NCBI GenBank assembly: GCA_030695565.1
Contig: JAUYRZ010000018.1
Location: 1-64,000 of the forward strand
From: Archangium sp.
Lineage (GTDB): Bacteria > Myxococcota > Myxococcia > Myxococcales > Myxococcaceae
Direction: 5' to 3'
DNA: 64,000 nt
Both the position numbers and the translations under genes were made by a program. The notes below the pieces were generated by a model. The model searched no databases. It was not told the origin of the DNA and saw only the letters and a list, made by a program, of their open reading frames with translations. Below, one piece after another: positions 36,143 through 44,896 of the stretch. Position 1 is the stretch's first letter. Each line of letters starts with the position of its first letter.

Positions 36143-36643
36143 TTAACCGCGGCCAACGGTGCGGACGAGTTTGGTCTCCACCTCGTCGTCGCTTCCATGC
36201 GTCTGCCTCGCATGACGAGCGAAAGCGAAGAACTGAGGGGCGAACTTCGCGGGCAAGTGCACCAGTCGAAGGGTGACTTGTGGATGCGCCGGCGCCCAGA
36301 CCAGAAAGAGCTCTTCGAGGAACTCTTCGCCCAGCTCGACCACTCCGGTGAAGTCGAGCGTCACGTGGCCCGCTTCGACGTCCATCATCAGGAGGCGCGC
36401 GGAGAGGCGGTAGGCGCTTCCCGCGGTGGCCACTTCGAGCCGTTGGTGGAGCTGCGTGACCCGCTGATACCGCGCGGCTCTGGCCTTGCCGGTGACCTTC
36501 AGCGTTCCGGCTTTCAGCAGTTTGAGCAGATGACGGTGGACTGCCTGGCGGGTGATGCCGGCCGCGTTTGCGAGGTCGGTGCTCGAGAACGGTTGGCCCT
36601 CGTTGACGATTCTTTCGATGGCCTGCTTGACGATTTCTCGCAC
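36143..36643 (-). CDS. Winged-HTH regulator with DUF4325 (STAS-like) domain
   Basis: 166 residues, GTG start. Residues ~1-60 are a helix-turn-helix (FSSTDLANAAGITRQAVHRH then LLKLLKAGTLKVTG). Residues ~80-150 match DUF4325: HVTLDFTGVVELGEEFLEEL and a following strand-helix unit. DUF4325 is STAS-like and usually fused to or beside HTH domains. It is first in the operon with the AAA ATPase and DUF4276 genes, so it is probably the autoregulator or sensor of that module. The signal it senses is unknown. Confidence 0.75.
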   Translation of the reverse strand: MREIVKQAIERIVNEGQPFSSTDLANAAGITRQAVHRHLLKLLKAGTLKVTGKARAARYQRVTQLHQRLEVATAGSAYRLSARLLMMDVEAGHVTLDFTGVVELGEEFLEELFLVWAPAHPQVTLRLVHLPAKFAPQFFAFARHARQTHGSDDEVETKLVRTVGRG

Positions 36644-36687
36644 GGGAGAACCGTATCGGCCTGCGAGCGCTCAGCAATTTTTCGGTC

Positions 36688-36723
36688 AGCCCTCTCCCCC
36701 TCGGGGCCCTCGGGGAGAGGGAG
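36688..36723. repeat. CCCTCTCCCC hairpin repeat, copy 6 of 8
   Basis: CCCTCTCCCC 36690-36699, 12-base loop CTCGGGGCCCTC, GGGGAGAGGG 36712-36721. The distal arm GGGAGAGGGAG lies six bases before the TTG at 36730 and is the only clear ribosome-binding site for that gene. Confidence 0.8.
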
Positions 36724-36729
36724 CGCGAC

Positions 36730-37164
36730 TTGGTTGACGATTTGAGTATCGTCCGCGCCGTGAAGGATCTTCAGACGTTGCTGCGCAGCATCGCTCCGAC
36801 GCTCATGGAGGGCGCGTGGGCGTTCGCCACCCTGGCCAGGGGCAAACCGATGCCGCCCGGGCTCAACCCGCTGGCCACCTATCAAGAGGCCGAGGGCCTC
36901 AGCCTGCTGCTCGACGAGAGCGACCTCGCCCGCAGCGCCCTGCCCCACGCCTTCTTCTGCCGCGGCATCTGCCTCAACGTGAACCCCTCGCTCTACGCGG
37001 TGGGCCTGCTCGCCGCCGTCTCCGACGTGCTGGCGAAAGCCGCGATGAGCATCAACATCGTCTCGGCCTACCACCGCGACTACATCTTCGTGCCGTCCGC
37101 CCGGGCTGAAGAGGCGCTGGCCTTGCTCAAGAAGCTGGCCGCTGGCCCTGCTGCCAAAAAATGA
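36730..37164 (+). CDS. ACT domain-containing protein
   Basis: 144 residues from TTG 36730, or 134 from GTG 36760. The TTG is preferred because the hairpin repeat gives it a ribosome-binding site. IVSAYHRDYIFVPSARAEEA and LSLLLDESDLARSALPHAF are typical of stand-alone ACT proteins (ACT_7 group), small ligand-binding regulators. YQEAEGLSLLL marks the first ACT half. It is cytosolic; the amino-acid ligand and target are unknown. Confidence 0.7.
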   Translation: MVDDLSIVRAVKDLQTLLRSIAPTLMEGAWAFATLARGKPMPPGLNPLATYQEAEGLSLLLDESDLARSALPHAFFCRGICLNVNPSLYAVGLLAAVSDVLAKAAMSINIVSAYHRDYIFVPSARAEEALALLKKLAAGPAAKK

Positions 37165-37294
37165 CCCTCCGACTGACGGTCTGTTTGAGAGACATCGACT
37201 GTTGGTATTTCGTTATTTTCTACAGATGAGGTGCGTGTGACTGTGGGCGTCGAGGGCAGCTCGCAGCCCTCTCCACCCGAACCCGGAGATCGCC

Positions 37295-37546
37295 ATGAAG
37301 CAGCCCAATACCCGCACCATTCTCGCGCAGCTGGGCCTCGAGCCTCGCCGTTCCACCTCGACTCGCGTCGCCACCATCTCGTCGATGGTGGGCCTCGGAG
37401 CGGTCCTGGGCGCGGGGGCGGTGCTGCTCTCGAGGCTCGAGCCCGTGCGCCGCCTGTTTCGGACGGGGGCGCCGGTCGTCGGATCCGGGAGCGAAGGCGC
37501 CGCGCGGCAGCCGGTCGTCTCGCCCCTCACCCGCCAGACGGCTTGA
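37295..37546 (+). CDS. Small membrane-anchored protein, unrecognised
   Basis: 83 residues. After a polar start (MKQPNTRTILAQLGLEPRRS) comes one hydrophobic segment (SMVGLGAVLGAGAVLLSRL) and a flexible Arg/Ser/Gly tail. The ATG has GGAG 8 bases upstream (CCCGGAGATCGCC). The family is not recognised. The 130 bases upstream include an unusually AT-rich stretch (37200-37225) that may be a promoter. Confidence 0.5.
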   Translation: MKQPNTRTILAQLGLEPRRSTSTRVATISSMVGLGAVLGAGAVLLSRLEPVRRLFRTGAPVVGSGSEGAARQPVVSPLTRQTA

Positions 37547-37634
37547 GGGGTGAGCCCGCCAGCGCCGGCGCCGTCGGCGTTGGCGCGCGTGGGGTCACCA
37601 GCGTGAACATGATGAGCGCCCCGTACTGACGCGC

Positions 37635-37655
37635 TCAGTCGGATAAAACGACTGA
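37635..37655. promoter_or_regulatory. Inverted repeat at the start of the LysR gene
   Basis: TCAGTCG, spacer GATAAAA, CGACTGA, ending at the base before the ATG at 37656. A perfect 7-bp inverted repeat, likely an autoregulatory operator; its position over the start would also hinder ribosomes if folded in mRNA. Confidence 0.5.
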
Positions 37656-38585
37656 ATGACCGCCTGGCTCAACCACCATCATCTGCAGTACTTCCGCACC
37701 ATCGCCCAGGAGGGCGGCATCACCGCTGCCGGCCGCAAGCTGTCCATCACCCACTCGACGCTCTCCACGCAGCTCAAGCAGCTCGAGGAGGTGCTGGGCA
37801 GGCCGCTCTTCGACCGGGAGGGCCGGCGGCTGGTGTTGACGCTCTTCGGCGAGCAGGTGCTGACGTACGCCGAGGCCATTCACCGCCTCGGCACCCAGTT
37901 GCTCGACTTCTCTGCGGGCACCAGCGCGCCCGAGGCGCGCCGACCCTTTCGCGTGATGGTCACCCCCACCCTGCCCAAGACCATCGTCCATCAATTGCTC
38001 TCGTCGGTGCTGGCAGACCCCCAGTGGGGCCCGGTCGAGGTGAGGGAGCGCCCCACGGGCACCATTCTGGGCGACCTCGCTGCGGGCCGCGCGCACGTCG
38101 CGCTCAGCGATGAACCGGTGGTCAAGGCGGGTGTGCACTCTCACCTCCTGGGGAGCTCGGGGCTCCATTGGTACGGCACGCCTGAGTTCGCGCATCGCTT
38201 TCGCCAGGGGTTTCCCGGCAGCCTGCGCGACGCGCCCTTCGTGCTCCCGGCGCAGCAGCTGCCTCTGCGGAAGGTGCTCGACCGCTGGCTGGTGGAGCGG
38301 GGCGTGGAGGGGCGGGTGGCGGCGACCGCTGACGACACCTCGATGCTGCGAGTCCTGGGCACGCGCGGCGTGGGCGTCTTCCCCGTGCGCGACGCGCTCC
38401 GCGCCGAGGTCGACGACCTGCACCAGGCCCTGCCGATCGGACCCATCGAAGGCGTGGTCGAGAGCTACTACGCGGTGAGCGTCGAACGAAAGGTGAAGGA
38501 CGAAGCGGTGGCGCTGGTGCTGTCGAGCGCGCGAGCGCAGTTCGGGAAGGGGCGGCCGGGCACCAGCGCTCGGCCCCGCCGCTGA
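37656..38585 (+). CDS. LysR family transcriptional regulator, NhaR-like
   Basis: 309 residues. The N-terminal helix-turn-helix LNHHHLQYFRTIAQEGGITA and RKLSITHSTLSTQLKQLEEV, then LGRPLFDREGRRLVLTLFG, are those of the NhaR branch of LysR proteins. The C-terminal ~200 residues form the co-inducer domain. NhaR in enterobacteria activates sodium/proton antiport genes; no antiporter is visible here. The universal stress gene is convergent, nine bases downstream. An inverted repeat covers its start. Confidence 0.85.
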   Translation: MTAWLNHHHLQYFRTIAQEGGITAAGRKLSITHSTLSTQLKQLEEVLGRPLFDREGRRLVLTLFGEQVLTYAEAIHRLGTQLLDFSAGTSAPEARRPFRVMVTPTLPKTIVHQLLSSVLADPQWGPVEVRERPTGTILGDLAAGRAHVALSDEPVVKAGVHSHLLGSSGLHWYGTPEFAHRFRQGFPGSLRDAPFVLPAQQLPLRKVLDRWLVERGVEGRVAATADDTSMLRVLGTRGVGVFPVRDALRAEVDDLHQALPIGPIEGVVESYYAVSVERKVKDEAVALVLSSARAQFGKGRPGTSARPRR

Positions 38586-38593
38586 GCACGAGG

Positions 38594-39472
38594 TCACACC
38601 GGCACGAGCAGCACGCTGCGCGCAGCCGCCCTGCAGACCCGCTCGGCCACGTGCTCGACGAACATGCCGGGCTGCGAGTGGGTTCGCACACCGAGCACGA
38701 TCAGATCGGCGTGGGCTTGTATCGACGCCTCCAAGATGCCCGTGGCTGAATCGAGTCGCCGCGTGACCGTCACCTCGGGCGGCCGGCTCAGGCCCGCGAA
38801 CTCCTGCCTGAGCAGGCGTTCCGTCTCGGCCACCACCTCGCCGTCGTCGGGGGCGACCATCGGCATCGCCGCCATTCCGGCCGCAGCCAGCTGCGCTCCG
38901 AAGCCGGGGGCATTGTGGACGATCGTGAGCGGCAGCTCGAGGCGCGCCGACAACGCCAGCGCCTGGTGAATCACCGGCCGCGTCGGGTCTTCGAGGTTGG
39001 TCGCCACCACGAGGCGCTCGTCGCCATCAGGCGGGCGCGCGAGGAGCACCGGCACCCCGGCGCGCGCCGCCAGGCCCGTCAACCTCGAGGCAAACCAGGC
39101 GAAGGACGCGGGGATCACCACCAGGGCGACTCCGGGTTGTCGACACACCTCGACCAGCGCGTCGACAGACGGGCTGCTGCACAGCACCTCGAGCGGGGGC
39201 AGCCCCTTCCGGTCGCGCGCGGCCTGCCAACGCTCGATGGTGCGGGCTTCGCGCAGCGCCTCTTGCAGCACCCGCAGGCCGTCGGCACGGTGGGCCTGCG
39301 GGAAGAACACGTGGGCTCGCGCCGTGGTCGGTCGAGACAGCTTCACCACGATCAACTCAGCCCCCAGCACCTGCGCCATCGCCTCGGCGCGCCGCCGGGC
39401 GTCGCCCATCGCCTGTCGAGCCGCGTGGATGAGGAGCACCTTCGGACTGGGGAGAGCGGAGTTGGTTTTCAT
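38594..39472 (-). CDS. Universal stress protein, two UspA domains
   Basis: 292 residues in two tandem UspA folds. The second is more canonical: LVVATNLEDPTRPVIHQALA at its start and DLIVLGVRTHSQPGMFVEHV then AERVCRAAARSVLLVPV at its end, the loop that binds ATP in many family members (G-x2-x-G-x9-G-S/T). The first (8-147) is more diverged. A cytosolic stress or energy-state protein; the trigger is not visible. Confidence 0.85.
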   Translation of the reverse strand: MKTNSALPSPKVLLIHAARQAMGDARRRAEAMAQVLGAELIVVKLSRPTTARAHVFFPQAHRADGLRVLQEALREARTIERWQAARDRKGLPPLEVLCSSPSVDALVEVCRQPGVALVVIPASFAWFASRLTGLAARAGVPVLLARPPDGDERLVVATNLEDPTRPVIHQALALSARLELPLTIVHNAPGFGAQLAAAGMAAMPMVAPDDGEVVAETERLLRQEFAGLSRPPEVTVTRRLDSATGILEASIQAHADLIVLGVRTHSQPGMFVEHVAERVCRAAARSVLLVPV

Positions 39473-39535
39473 TCCCGAACAGTGCGCCCCGCGCGCCGTG
39501 GTGAAAATGACGAAAGAACGACGCTCAGTGTCACT

Positions 39536-40687
39536 TCATCGAACAGATGCACCCGTGAGCCACTCGAGCAGCTTCGCGAAGACTTCGGGATGGTCGAGCA
39601 GGTCGAGGTGCGACGCAGGGCTCACCGTCCACCGATGCGCTTCGGGAAAGCCGAGTGACCGTTCGGCGTGCACGCCGAGCGCGCTGTCCACCGGCACCAG
39701 GCCATCACCCCGCCCGCCCCCCAGGCTCGCGGCGATCGCGTAACACCCGACACCCGCGGGCAGGCTGAGCTCACCACGCGGATCTCCTCCGCGGGCGAAG
39801 CGATCGCGTCCCTCCCAGTGCGCGTCGAGCACGTTGCCGTACCGAAGGTCGGTCACGCCCGCGCTGCGCAGCTGCCCCAGCTTCGCCAGCGGCGCGCTGT
39901 ACCGGCTCACCCCCAACAACACGTCGACCCAGTTTCCACCGCGCTCCAGCGGCGCCCCGTGGTGCGGCGTGCCCAGGGTGATCAACGTGGTCAGCTTCTT
40001 CCGCCAACCGTGCCCTGCTTCTTCTGCGGTGTGACAGGCCGCGCGGGAGACGAGCCCTCCCATGCTGTGCGCGAGCAGCACCACTTCATCCACCTCGCTC
40101 GCCCACGCCTCCAGCAACGCCGAGAACCTTCGGCCGTTCTCAGAGACGTGCAGCCCGCTGTTGTAGCGGAGGTACACCGGCACGAAGCCGAGCGCCTTCG
40201 CCAGCGCAGGCCCGTGGTCGTGCCCCTTGCGCAGCCACTGCAGGTCTTCCATCGACGAGCCGTGCACCAACACGAGCAGCCGCGTGCCCGCAGGAAATGG
40301 CGACGTCACCGCCGCAGCTGCCACGCGCAGCTGCATCTGGATGGCGAGCGGGTTGCCCGTCTCTTCGAGGTAATCACCCATCACCCCGTTGAGCGCCGCG
40401 AGCACGAGGCCGCGTTCACTGCCCGCGCGTTCCAGCAGCGGTTCGAGCTGCTGCAGCGCGAGGTCGAGCCCGGCGCCCACCAGCTTCGTCACCCCGCGAA
40501 TGGTGGCGTAGGTCGGCGCACTGAACAGCCTGGTCACCTTCTCCAGCGGCTTGCCCAGCACCTCGGGCCCACCACCGATGGTGTGGTGCATCTTCTCGAC
40601 GATCTCAGTGACGTTGCGCGTGGCGTCGATCGCCAGCTTCGTCGCGCCTCGGAGTTGATCCACCAGGCTGGTCTTCTTCGTGTGCAT
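39536..40687 (-). CDS. Alpha/beta hydrolase, lipase/PGAP1-like
   Basis: 383 residues from the ATG at 40687 (MHTKKTSLVDQL), chosen for its AGGG site; the ATG 18 bases upstream at 40705 is weaker. RLLVLVHGSSMEDLQWLR holds the oxyanion HG, VVLLAHSMGGLVSRAA the nucleophile elbow G/A-H-S-M-G, and LITLGTPHHGAPLERGGNWV is a hallmark of PGAP1/lipase-like esterases. The end SPASHLDLLDHPEV supplies the catalytic His. There is no signal peptide, so it is a cytosolic or membrane-peripheral esterase of unknown substrate. Confidence 0.8.
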   Translation of the reverse strand: MHTKKTSLVDQLRGATKLAIDATRNVTEIVEKMHHTIGGGPEVLGKPLEKVTRLFSAPTYATIRGVTKLVGAGLDLALQQLEPLLERAGSERGLVLAALNGVMGDYLEETGNPLAIQMQLRVAAAAVTSPFPAGTRLLVLVHGSSMEDLQWLRKGHDHGPALAKALGFVPVYLRYNSGLHVSENGRRFSALLEAWASEVDEVVLLAHSMGGLVSRAACHTAEEAGHGWRKKLTTLITLGTPHHGAPLERGGNWVDVLLGVSRYSAPLAKLGQLRSAGVTDLRYGNVLDAHWEGRDRFARGGDPRGELSLPAGVGCYAIAASLGGGRGDGLVPVDSALGVHAERSLGFPEAHRWTVSPASHLDLLDHPEVFAKLLEWLTGASVR

Positions 40688-40726
40688 GGACCCTGTTCCT
40701 TTCATGAAGGCGTTTGCCTTACGCCC

Positions 40727-42196
40727 TCACGGTAGTCGCCAGCTGTAGTTCACGTCAGGAACGCACGTCGGCCCCAGCTTGAGCAAGGCCCAGGGCCCTT
40801 CCGTGGCGATGGTCTGCGCGCCTGGGTTGGGCCGGGTGATGACGTAGTTGAAGAAGCCGTGCTGCTGCGAGAAGCCCGGCATGTAGAGCGGCGCCTTGCT
40901 GTGCAGGTAGGTGATGCCGCCCGTCCACGCGAGGTGCGCGGCATCGATGCGCAGGCCACACACGTCGGGCTGTTTGCTGGCCGCCAACATCAACCGATTC
41001 ACCGCGCCGAAGTCGTCCCACGCGCTCGAGTCTGCGCGCTCGGGGTAGCTGCCCACCTCGCCCATGGTGAGCGCCTTGTGATTGAGGGCGGACACGGCGA
41101 CCACCAGGCCGAGCAGACTCAACCCCAACCGCGCGGGCTTCGCCGGCAACATGGAGAGCGCCAACGCCGGCAACGCGCAGGCGAGCGGCAGCACCGGGAT
41201 GATGAAGCGCAGCTCTTTGTGGGAGACGAAGAGGTGCAGCGCGAGGAACGCAGCGAGCGTGAGCACCACCTGCCAGTGCCGCCTGAAGCACACGATGATG
41301 GCGAGGCCCAGCGCGAGCGCGACGCCCGGCATCGAGCGGTACAGATGGACGAAGTAGTACGGCCACGGAGCGGTGCCCCACCCCGCGCCCCGGTTCTCCA
41401 CGATGTTGAAGCGGTAGTAGACGACCGCGGAGTGGAAGAAGCCGCCGGCCTTCGCGCTGGGCAGTGAGTGCCACGCGGCCGCATCCCACGCGCCGAAGAG
41501 CAGCGCCCAGACCACCAGGGTGACGAACACCTCGAGCACCGGCTTGAGGCCGGCCGTCTTCACGTGAACGAGCAAGGCGGCCACCACCACCATGCACACC
41601 ACGGCCGACTGCAGCCGCGCGAGGGTGGCCAGGCCCAGCAGACTCGCGCCGGTGATGCGCCCTCCCCGCGTGGAGTTCTGGTCCAACACGAACGCCACGC
41701 CCCACACCACCAGCACCGCGGCGAGGTTTTCACTCATCGCCCGCGGAGAGAAATAGAGCGCCAACGCGCAGAGGCTCCAGGTGGCGGCGGCGACGGAAGA
41801 CTCGAGCTCACGGGCGCCCAGACCACGGGCCAATCGATACACCCCCCACGCGGCGATGACGGAGAGCAGCGAGAAGACCAGCTTCACCACCGGGATGTAC
41901 GTGGTGGGCGAGGTGGCGCCGACGAGCTTGCAGAGCTGGAGCCACACCGCGACGAAGCCCGGCACGGCCCAGGTGCGGGCCCCTTCGAGGAACTCCCACG
42001 CGACGAGGCCGTGGCCGAACACCAGGCGGTGCGCGGGCTCGAACGATTGGTAGATTTCATCAGGCCAGTTGATGCCGTCGTCGGTGAAGACGATGCGTGC
42101 CCGCAGCAGCAACCCCAGCACCAACGAACCGAAGAGCACCACGCGCGCCGCAGGCTCGTTCGGCAACCACGCCCTCGGAGGCACTTCAGAAGCCAT
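40727..42196 (-). CDS. GT22-like polyprenol-phosphate mannosyltransferase (PIG-B/ALG9-like)
   Basis: 489 residues, at least nine membrane segments. DDGINWPDEIYQSFEPAHRL is the luminal/periplasmic DE-Q motif of GT22 glycosyltransferases (PIG-B, ALG9, ALG12), with FGHGLVAWEF as in PIG-B. SHKELRFIIPVLPL is their second hallmark. In eukaryotes these add mannose to GPI or N-glycan precursors from dolichol phosphate mannose; here the donor would be polyprenyl-phosphate sugar and the acceptor an envelope glycan. It lies 21 bases downstream of the divergent envelope gene region and is followed by the hydrolase gene. Confidence 0.75.
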   Translation of the reverse strand: MASEVPPRAWLPNEPAARVVLFGSLVLGLLLRARIVFTDDGINWPDEIYQSFEPAHRLVFGHGLVAWEFLEGARTWAVPGFVAVWLQLCKLVGATSPTTYIPVVKLVFSLLSVIAAWGVYRLARGLGARELESSVAAATWSLCALALYFSPRAMSENLAAVLVVWGVAFVLDQNSTRGGRITGASLLGLATLARLQSAVVCMVVVAALLVHVKTAGLKPVLEVFVTLVVWALLFGAWDAAAWHSLPSAKAGGFFHSAVVYYRFNIVENRGAGWGTAPWPYYFVHLYRSMPGVALALGLAIIVCFRRHWQVVLTLAAFLALHLFVSHKELRFIIPVLPLACALPALALSMLPAKPARLGLSLLGLVVAVSALNHKALTMGEVGSYPERADSSAWDDFGAVNRLMLAASKQPDVCGLRIDAAHLAWTGGITYLHSKAPLYMPGFSQQHGFFNYVITRPNPGAQTIATEGPWALLKLGPTCVPDVNYSWRLP

Positions 42197-42266
42197 GGGC
42201 CGGGAATTACCAGTCCTGCGTGGCTGTGCTCAGATGAACCTTCGTTTTTCGAGAAGAGGTTCCTCC

Positions 42267-43112
42267 ATGCGATGGCTCGTTTGCAGTCTGTTGCTCCCTC
42301 TCTCGGCCAGCGCGGCCTCCGTGCTGTTGGTGCCCGTCGATGAGAAGGCACGGGTGCTGGCCGATGAGCTGATCGAGCCGTTCGGCGCGAACAAGCTGAC
42401 CGTGAAGATGGCGGGGCCGGGCTCTCCCGCCCTCAATTGTTTGAAGGACCCCGCGCGTGAGGTGTGCCTGGGAAACATCGGCGAGAAGGCCAAAGTGGTC
42501 GCGGTCTTCGTGGTCAGCGGCGCGCTCAAAGGCAGCAAGGGCACGCTCACCCTCGAGATGTCTTCCAAAGGCACGGTGCTGAAGAAGGACTCGACCAGGG
42601 TCACCCGGGGCAAGGTGAAGACGCAGATGAGGGGGCCTCTCGCCAGCCTGCTCAAGCTGCTCCCGTCGAGTGAGCCGAGCGCACCGGTGGAGCCGCCGAA
42701 GGTGACGGTGACCGAGACGCAGAAGGAGCCAGTTCAGGCCGTCGAGCCCGCGCCGGCGAAGGTGGCCGATGCGCCGAAGAAGACCGAGCCCTTAGCGCTC
42801 ACGCCCACGAAGTCGGCTGATCCGCTCGCGCTCACCACGCCTGCGCCGAAGCAGGTGAAACCGAAGGTCGCGGCCTGGGTGATGACGGGGCTGGCCATCG
42901 CGGCAGCAGGGACCGCGGCGACGTTCGGCGGCCTGGGGCTCTCGAACAAGGCGAAGCTGGAGACGGTCAACGAAGGCATCTCCACGCTCTCGTACAATGA
43001 AGCGGTCGCGCTGCAGCAGACCAGCAATACGCAGCTCACCGTCGCGCTGGGCACGGGCATCGGGGCAGGTGTGACGGGCGTGCTGGCAGGCATTTTGTGG
43101 GGTGTCGAGTGA
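42267..43112 (+). CDS. Exported protein with Pro/Lys/Glu linker and C-terminal membrane helices
   Basis: 281 residues from the ATG at 42267 (MRWLVCSLLLPLSASAA), supported by AGAAGAGG upstream. The signal peptide is followed by a ~110-residue domain (VLLVPVDEKARVLADELIEP), a Pro/Thr/Lys/Ala linker (~130-190), and two hydrophobic stretches (AAWVMTGLAIAAAGTAATF, VALGTGIGAGVTGVLAGILW). Such proteins often accompany envelope lipoproteins in myxobacteria. Its stop overlaps the GTG of the next gene (GTGA), so both belong to one operon. Family not recognised. Confidence 0.6.
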   Translation: MRWLVCSLLLPLSASAASVLLVPVDEKARVLADELIEPFGANKLTVKMAGPGSPALNCLKDPAREVCLGNIGEKAKVVAVFVVSGALKGSKGTLTLEMSSKGTVLKKDSTRVTRGKVKTQMRGPLASLLKLLPSSEPSAPVEPPKVTVTETQKEPVQAVEPAPAKVADAPKKTEPLALTPTKSADPLALTTPAPKQVKPKVAAWVMTGLAIAAAGTAATFGGLGLSNKAKLETVNEGISTLSYNEAVALQQTSNTQLTVALGTGIGAGVTGVLAGILWGVE

Positions 43113-44860
43113 TCCGGTCTTCGTGGTTGGTGGTGGTGTTGGTGCTGGCGGGATGCAACCTGGCGCAGCTGCCTGAGGCGGTCTTCCGCTGCGAGGTCGA
43201 TGGGCGCTGCGCGCAGCCCGGCTACGTGTGTGGTGGCGATCGGGTGTGCAGGCCACCGCGCGATGCAGGCGCGGCCGACGATGCGGGCGTCGACGCAGGT
43301 GAAGAGGATGCGGGCTTCGATGCTGGTGAGATCGACGCGGGCCCGGAAGATGGGGGCTTCGACGCGGGCCCGGAAGATGCGGGCTTCGACGCGGGTCCGG
43401 AAGATGCCGGCGTCGACGCAGGTCCCGAAGATGCGGGCTTCGACGCAGGGTGCATGCCGACGGCGGGCATCGACGAGCCGGATCTCACTGGCCTCGACAC
43501 GGACTGCGATGGCTTCGATGGTGACCTGACGCGCGCGGTGTTCGTCGATCAGTCGAGCGGGCTCGATACGAATGCCGGCACGCAGGCCGCTCCGGTGCAG
43601 ACGCTGTCGTACGCGGCGACGCTGGGCAAAGAGCAGATCATTCTCTCGACGGATCCGCAGACGGGTGACGTGACGTTGGCCGAGGCGGTGGGCGTGTACG
43701 GTGGCTACACCGCGGGCGGTGCGTGGGCGCGCACGAGCACGAAGTCGTTGTTGAACGGGCGGCTGATCGCGAACCCGAGCGACGCCGGCCGCGTGGTGCT
43801 CGAACGGCTCGAGGTGCAGGCGCCTGCAGAGACGGTTCCGGGTACGGCTTCGGTGGCGGTCACTTTGCGCAACGTGGCGAACACCTCGCGCATCACGAGC
43901 TGCCGCTTCGCGGGTGGTGCGGGCGCGAATGGCGCGGACGGCATGGCGGCGGCTTCGGTGAACAACGGCAACACCGGCGGCGCGGGGTTCACTGGTGCGC
44001 TCGGTGGCGACGGCGGCGTGGGTGCTTCGGGTGCGAGCTGCGGTGACGCGGGCACTTCGCCGGCAGGCTTTGCCGGCGGCGGGAGCCTGGGCACCGGTGT
44101 CGGCCTGGCGGGTCTCGATGCCACACAAGGTGGCAGCGGTTCGGCGGCGACCATCGTGGATGGCGGCGCTTTCGACGGCATTGATGGCGGCGCGGCTGTG
44201 GCGGGTCTCGCAGGTGCCTCTTCGAACACGCGTCCGGCGGATCCGCCCGCGGGCTCGTTGGGCAGCATCGTCTCGGCGCAGTGGGAAGGCGTGAGCCTGG
44301 GCACGTGGACGCCTGCTCAGAGCGGCCTGCCGGGGGGTGGTGGTGGTGCGGGTGGTGGATTGATCGATCTCGGAAGTGTGCTGCTCGCACGCGGTGGTGG
44401 TGCGGGTGGTGGCGGCAGCGGCGGCTGTGGTGCACGCAGCGGTACGGCGGGTCAGACGGGTGGTGCGTCGATCGCTTTGGTGCTCGTCGACAGCTCGCCC
44501 ACGCTCAACGATGTGCAGCTGATCAGCACGATGGCAGGCCGTGGCGGCAACGGCGGTACCGCGGGTTCACCGGGTACCGGTGGGCCGGGGGGGGCGGGTT
44601 CAGTGGGCCAGACCATCGCGACCGGCGTGGCGGGTTCGGGCCATCGAGGCGCGGCAGGGGGCGCCGGCGGAGCGGGACGGCAAGGACCTGGCGGTTGGGG
44701 TGGCCCGGTGGTGGGTCTGTTCTGCGGCGGCACGTCAGCACCCGTGACGGATGCGAGCACCACGTGGAGCGCGGGGACTCCGGGGTTGGCCGGCAATGGT
44801 GATCCGAACGGACAGGCGGGCGGTCAACCTTCGAGCGGATACGGCGCCAACTGTCCCTGA
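43109..44860 (+). CDS. Lipoprotein with Asp-Ala-Gly repeats and Gly-rich PE-PGRS-like domain
   Basis: 583 residues from GTG 43109 (overlap GTGA). MIRSSWLVVVLVLAGCN is a lipoprotein signal. It is followed by a Cys-containing module (CEVDGRCAQPGYVCGGDRVC), a D-A-G/E-D-A-G-F-D-A-G repeat region (~47-113), a region with DTDCDGFDGD (calcium-binding style) and LSYAATLGKEQIILSTDP as in right-handed beta-helix surface proteins, and a Gly-rich tail in blocks of GGxGGxG. A large surface protein is likely. The repeats are protein-level and should vary in length among strains. Confidence 0.7.
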   Translation: MIRSSWLVVVLVLAGCNLAQLPEAVFRCEVDGRCAQPGYVCGGDRVCRPPRDAGAADDAGVDAGEEDAGFDAGEIDAGPEDGGFDAGPEDAGFDAGPEDAGVDAGPEDAGFDAGCMPTAGIDEPDLTGLDTDCDGFDGDLTRAVFVDQSSGLDTNAGTQAAPVQTLSYAATLGKEQIILSTDPQTGDVTLAEAVGVYGGYTAGGAWARTSTKSLLNGRLIANPSDAGRVVLERLEVQAPAETVPGTASVAVTLRNVANTSRITSCRFAGGAGANGADGMAAASVNNGNTGGAGFTGALGGDGGVGASGASCGDAGTSPAGFAGGGSLGTGVGLAGLDATQGGSGSAATIVDGGAFDGIDGGAAVAGLAGASSNTRPADPPAGSLGSIVSAQWEGVSLGTWTPAQSGLPGGGGGAGGGLIDLGSVLLARGGGAGGGGSGGCGARSGTAGQTGGASIALVLVDSSPTLNDVQLISTMAGRGGNGGTAGSPGTGGPGGAGSVGQTIATGVAGSGHRGAAGGAGGAGRQGPGGWGGPVVGLFCGGTSAPVTDASTTWSAGTPGLAGNGDPNGQAGGQPSSGYGANCP

Positions 44861-44896
44861 ATCACGAGCACGGTCATTCGCCGGCTCGAGGCTTGA

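Noticed and set aside
43280-43450. Tandem repeats that could be taken for a CRISPR array
   Set aside because: They are in-frame Asp-Ala-Gly coding repeats in a lipoprotein without unique spacers.
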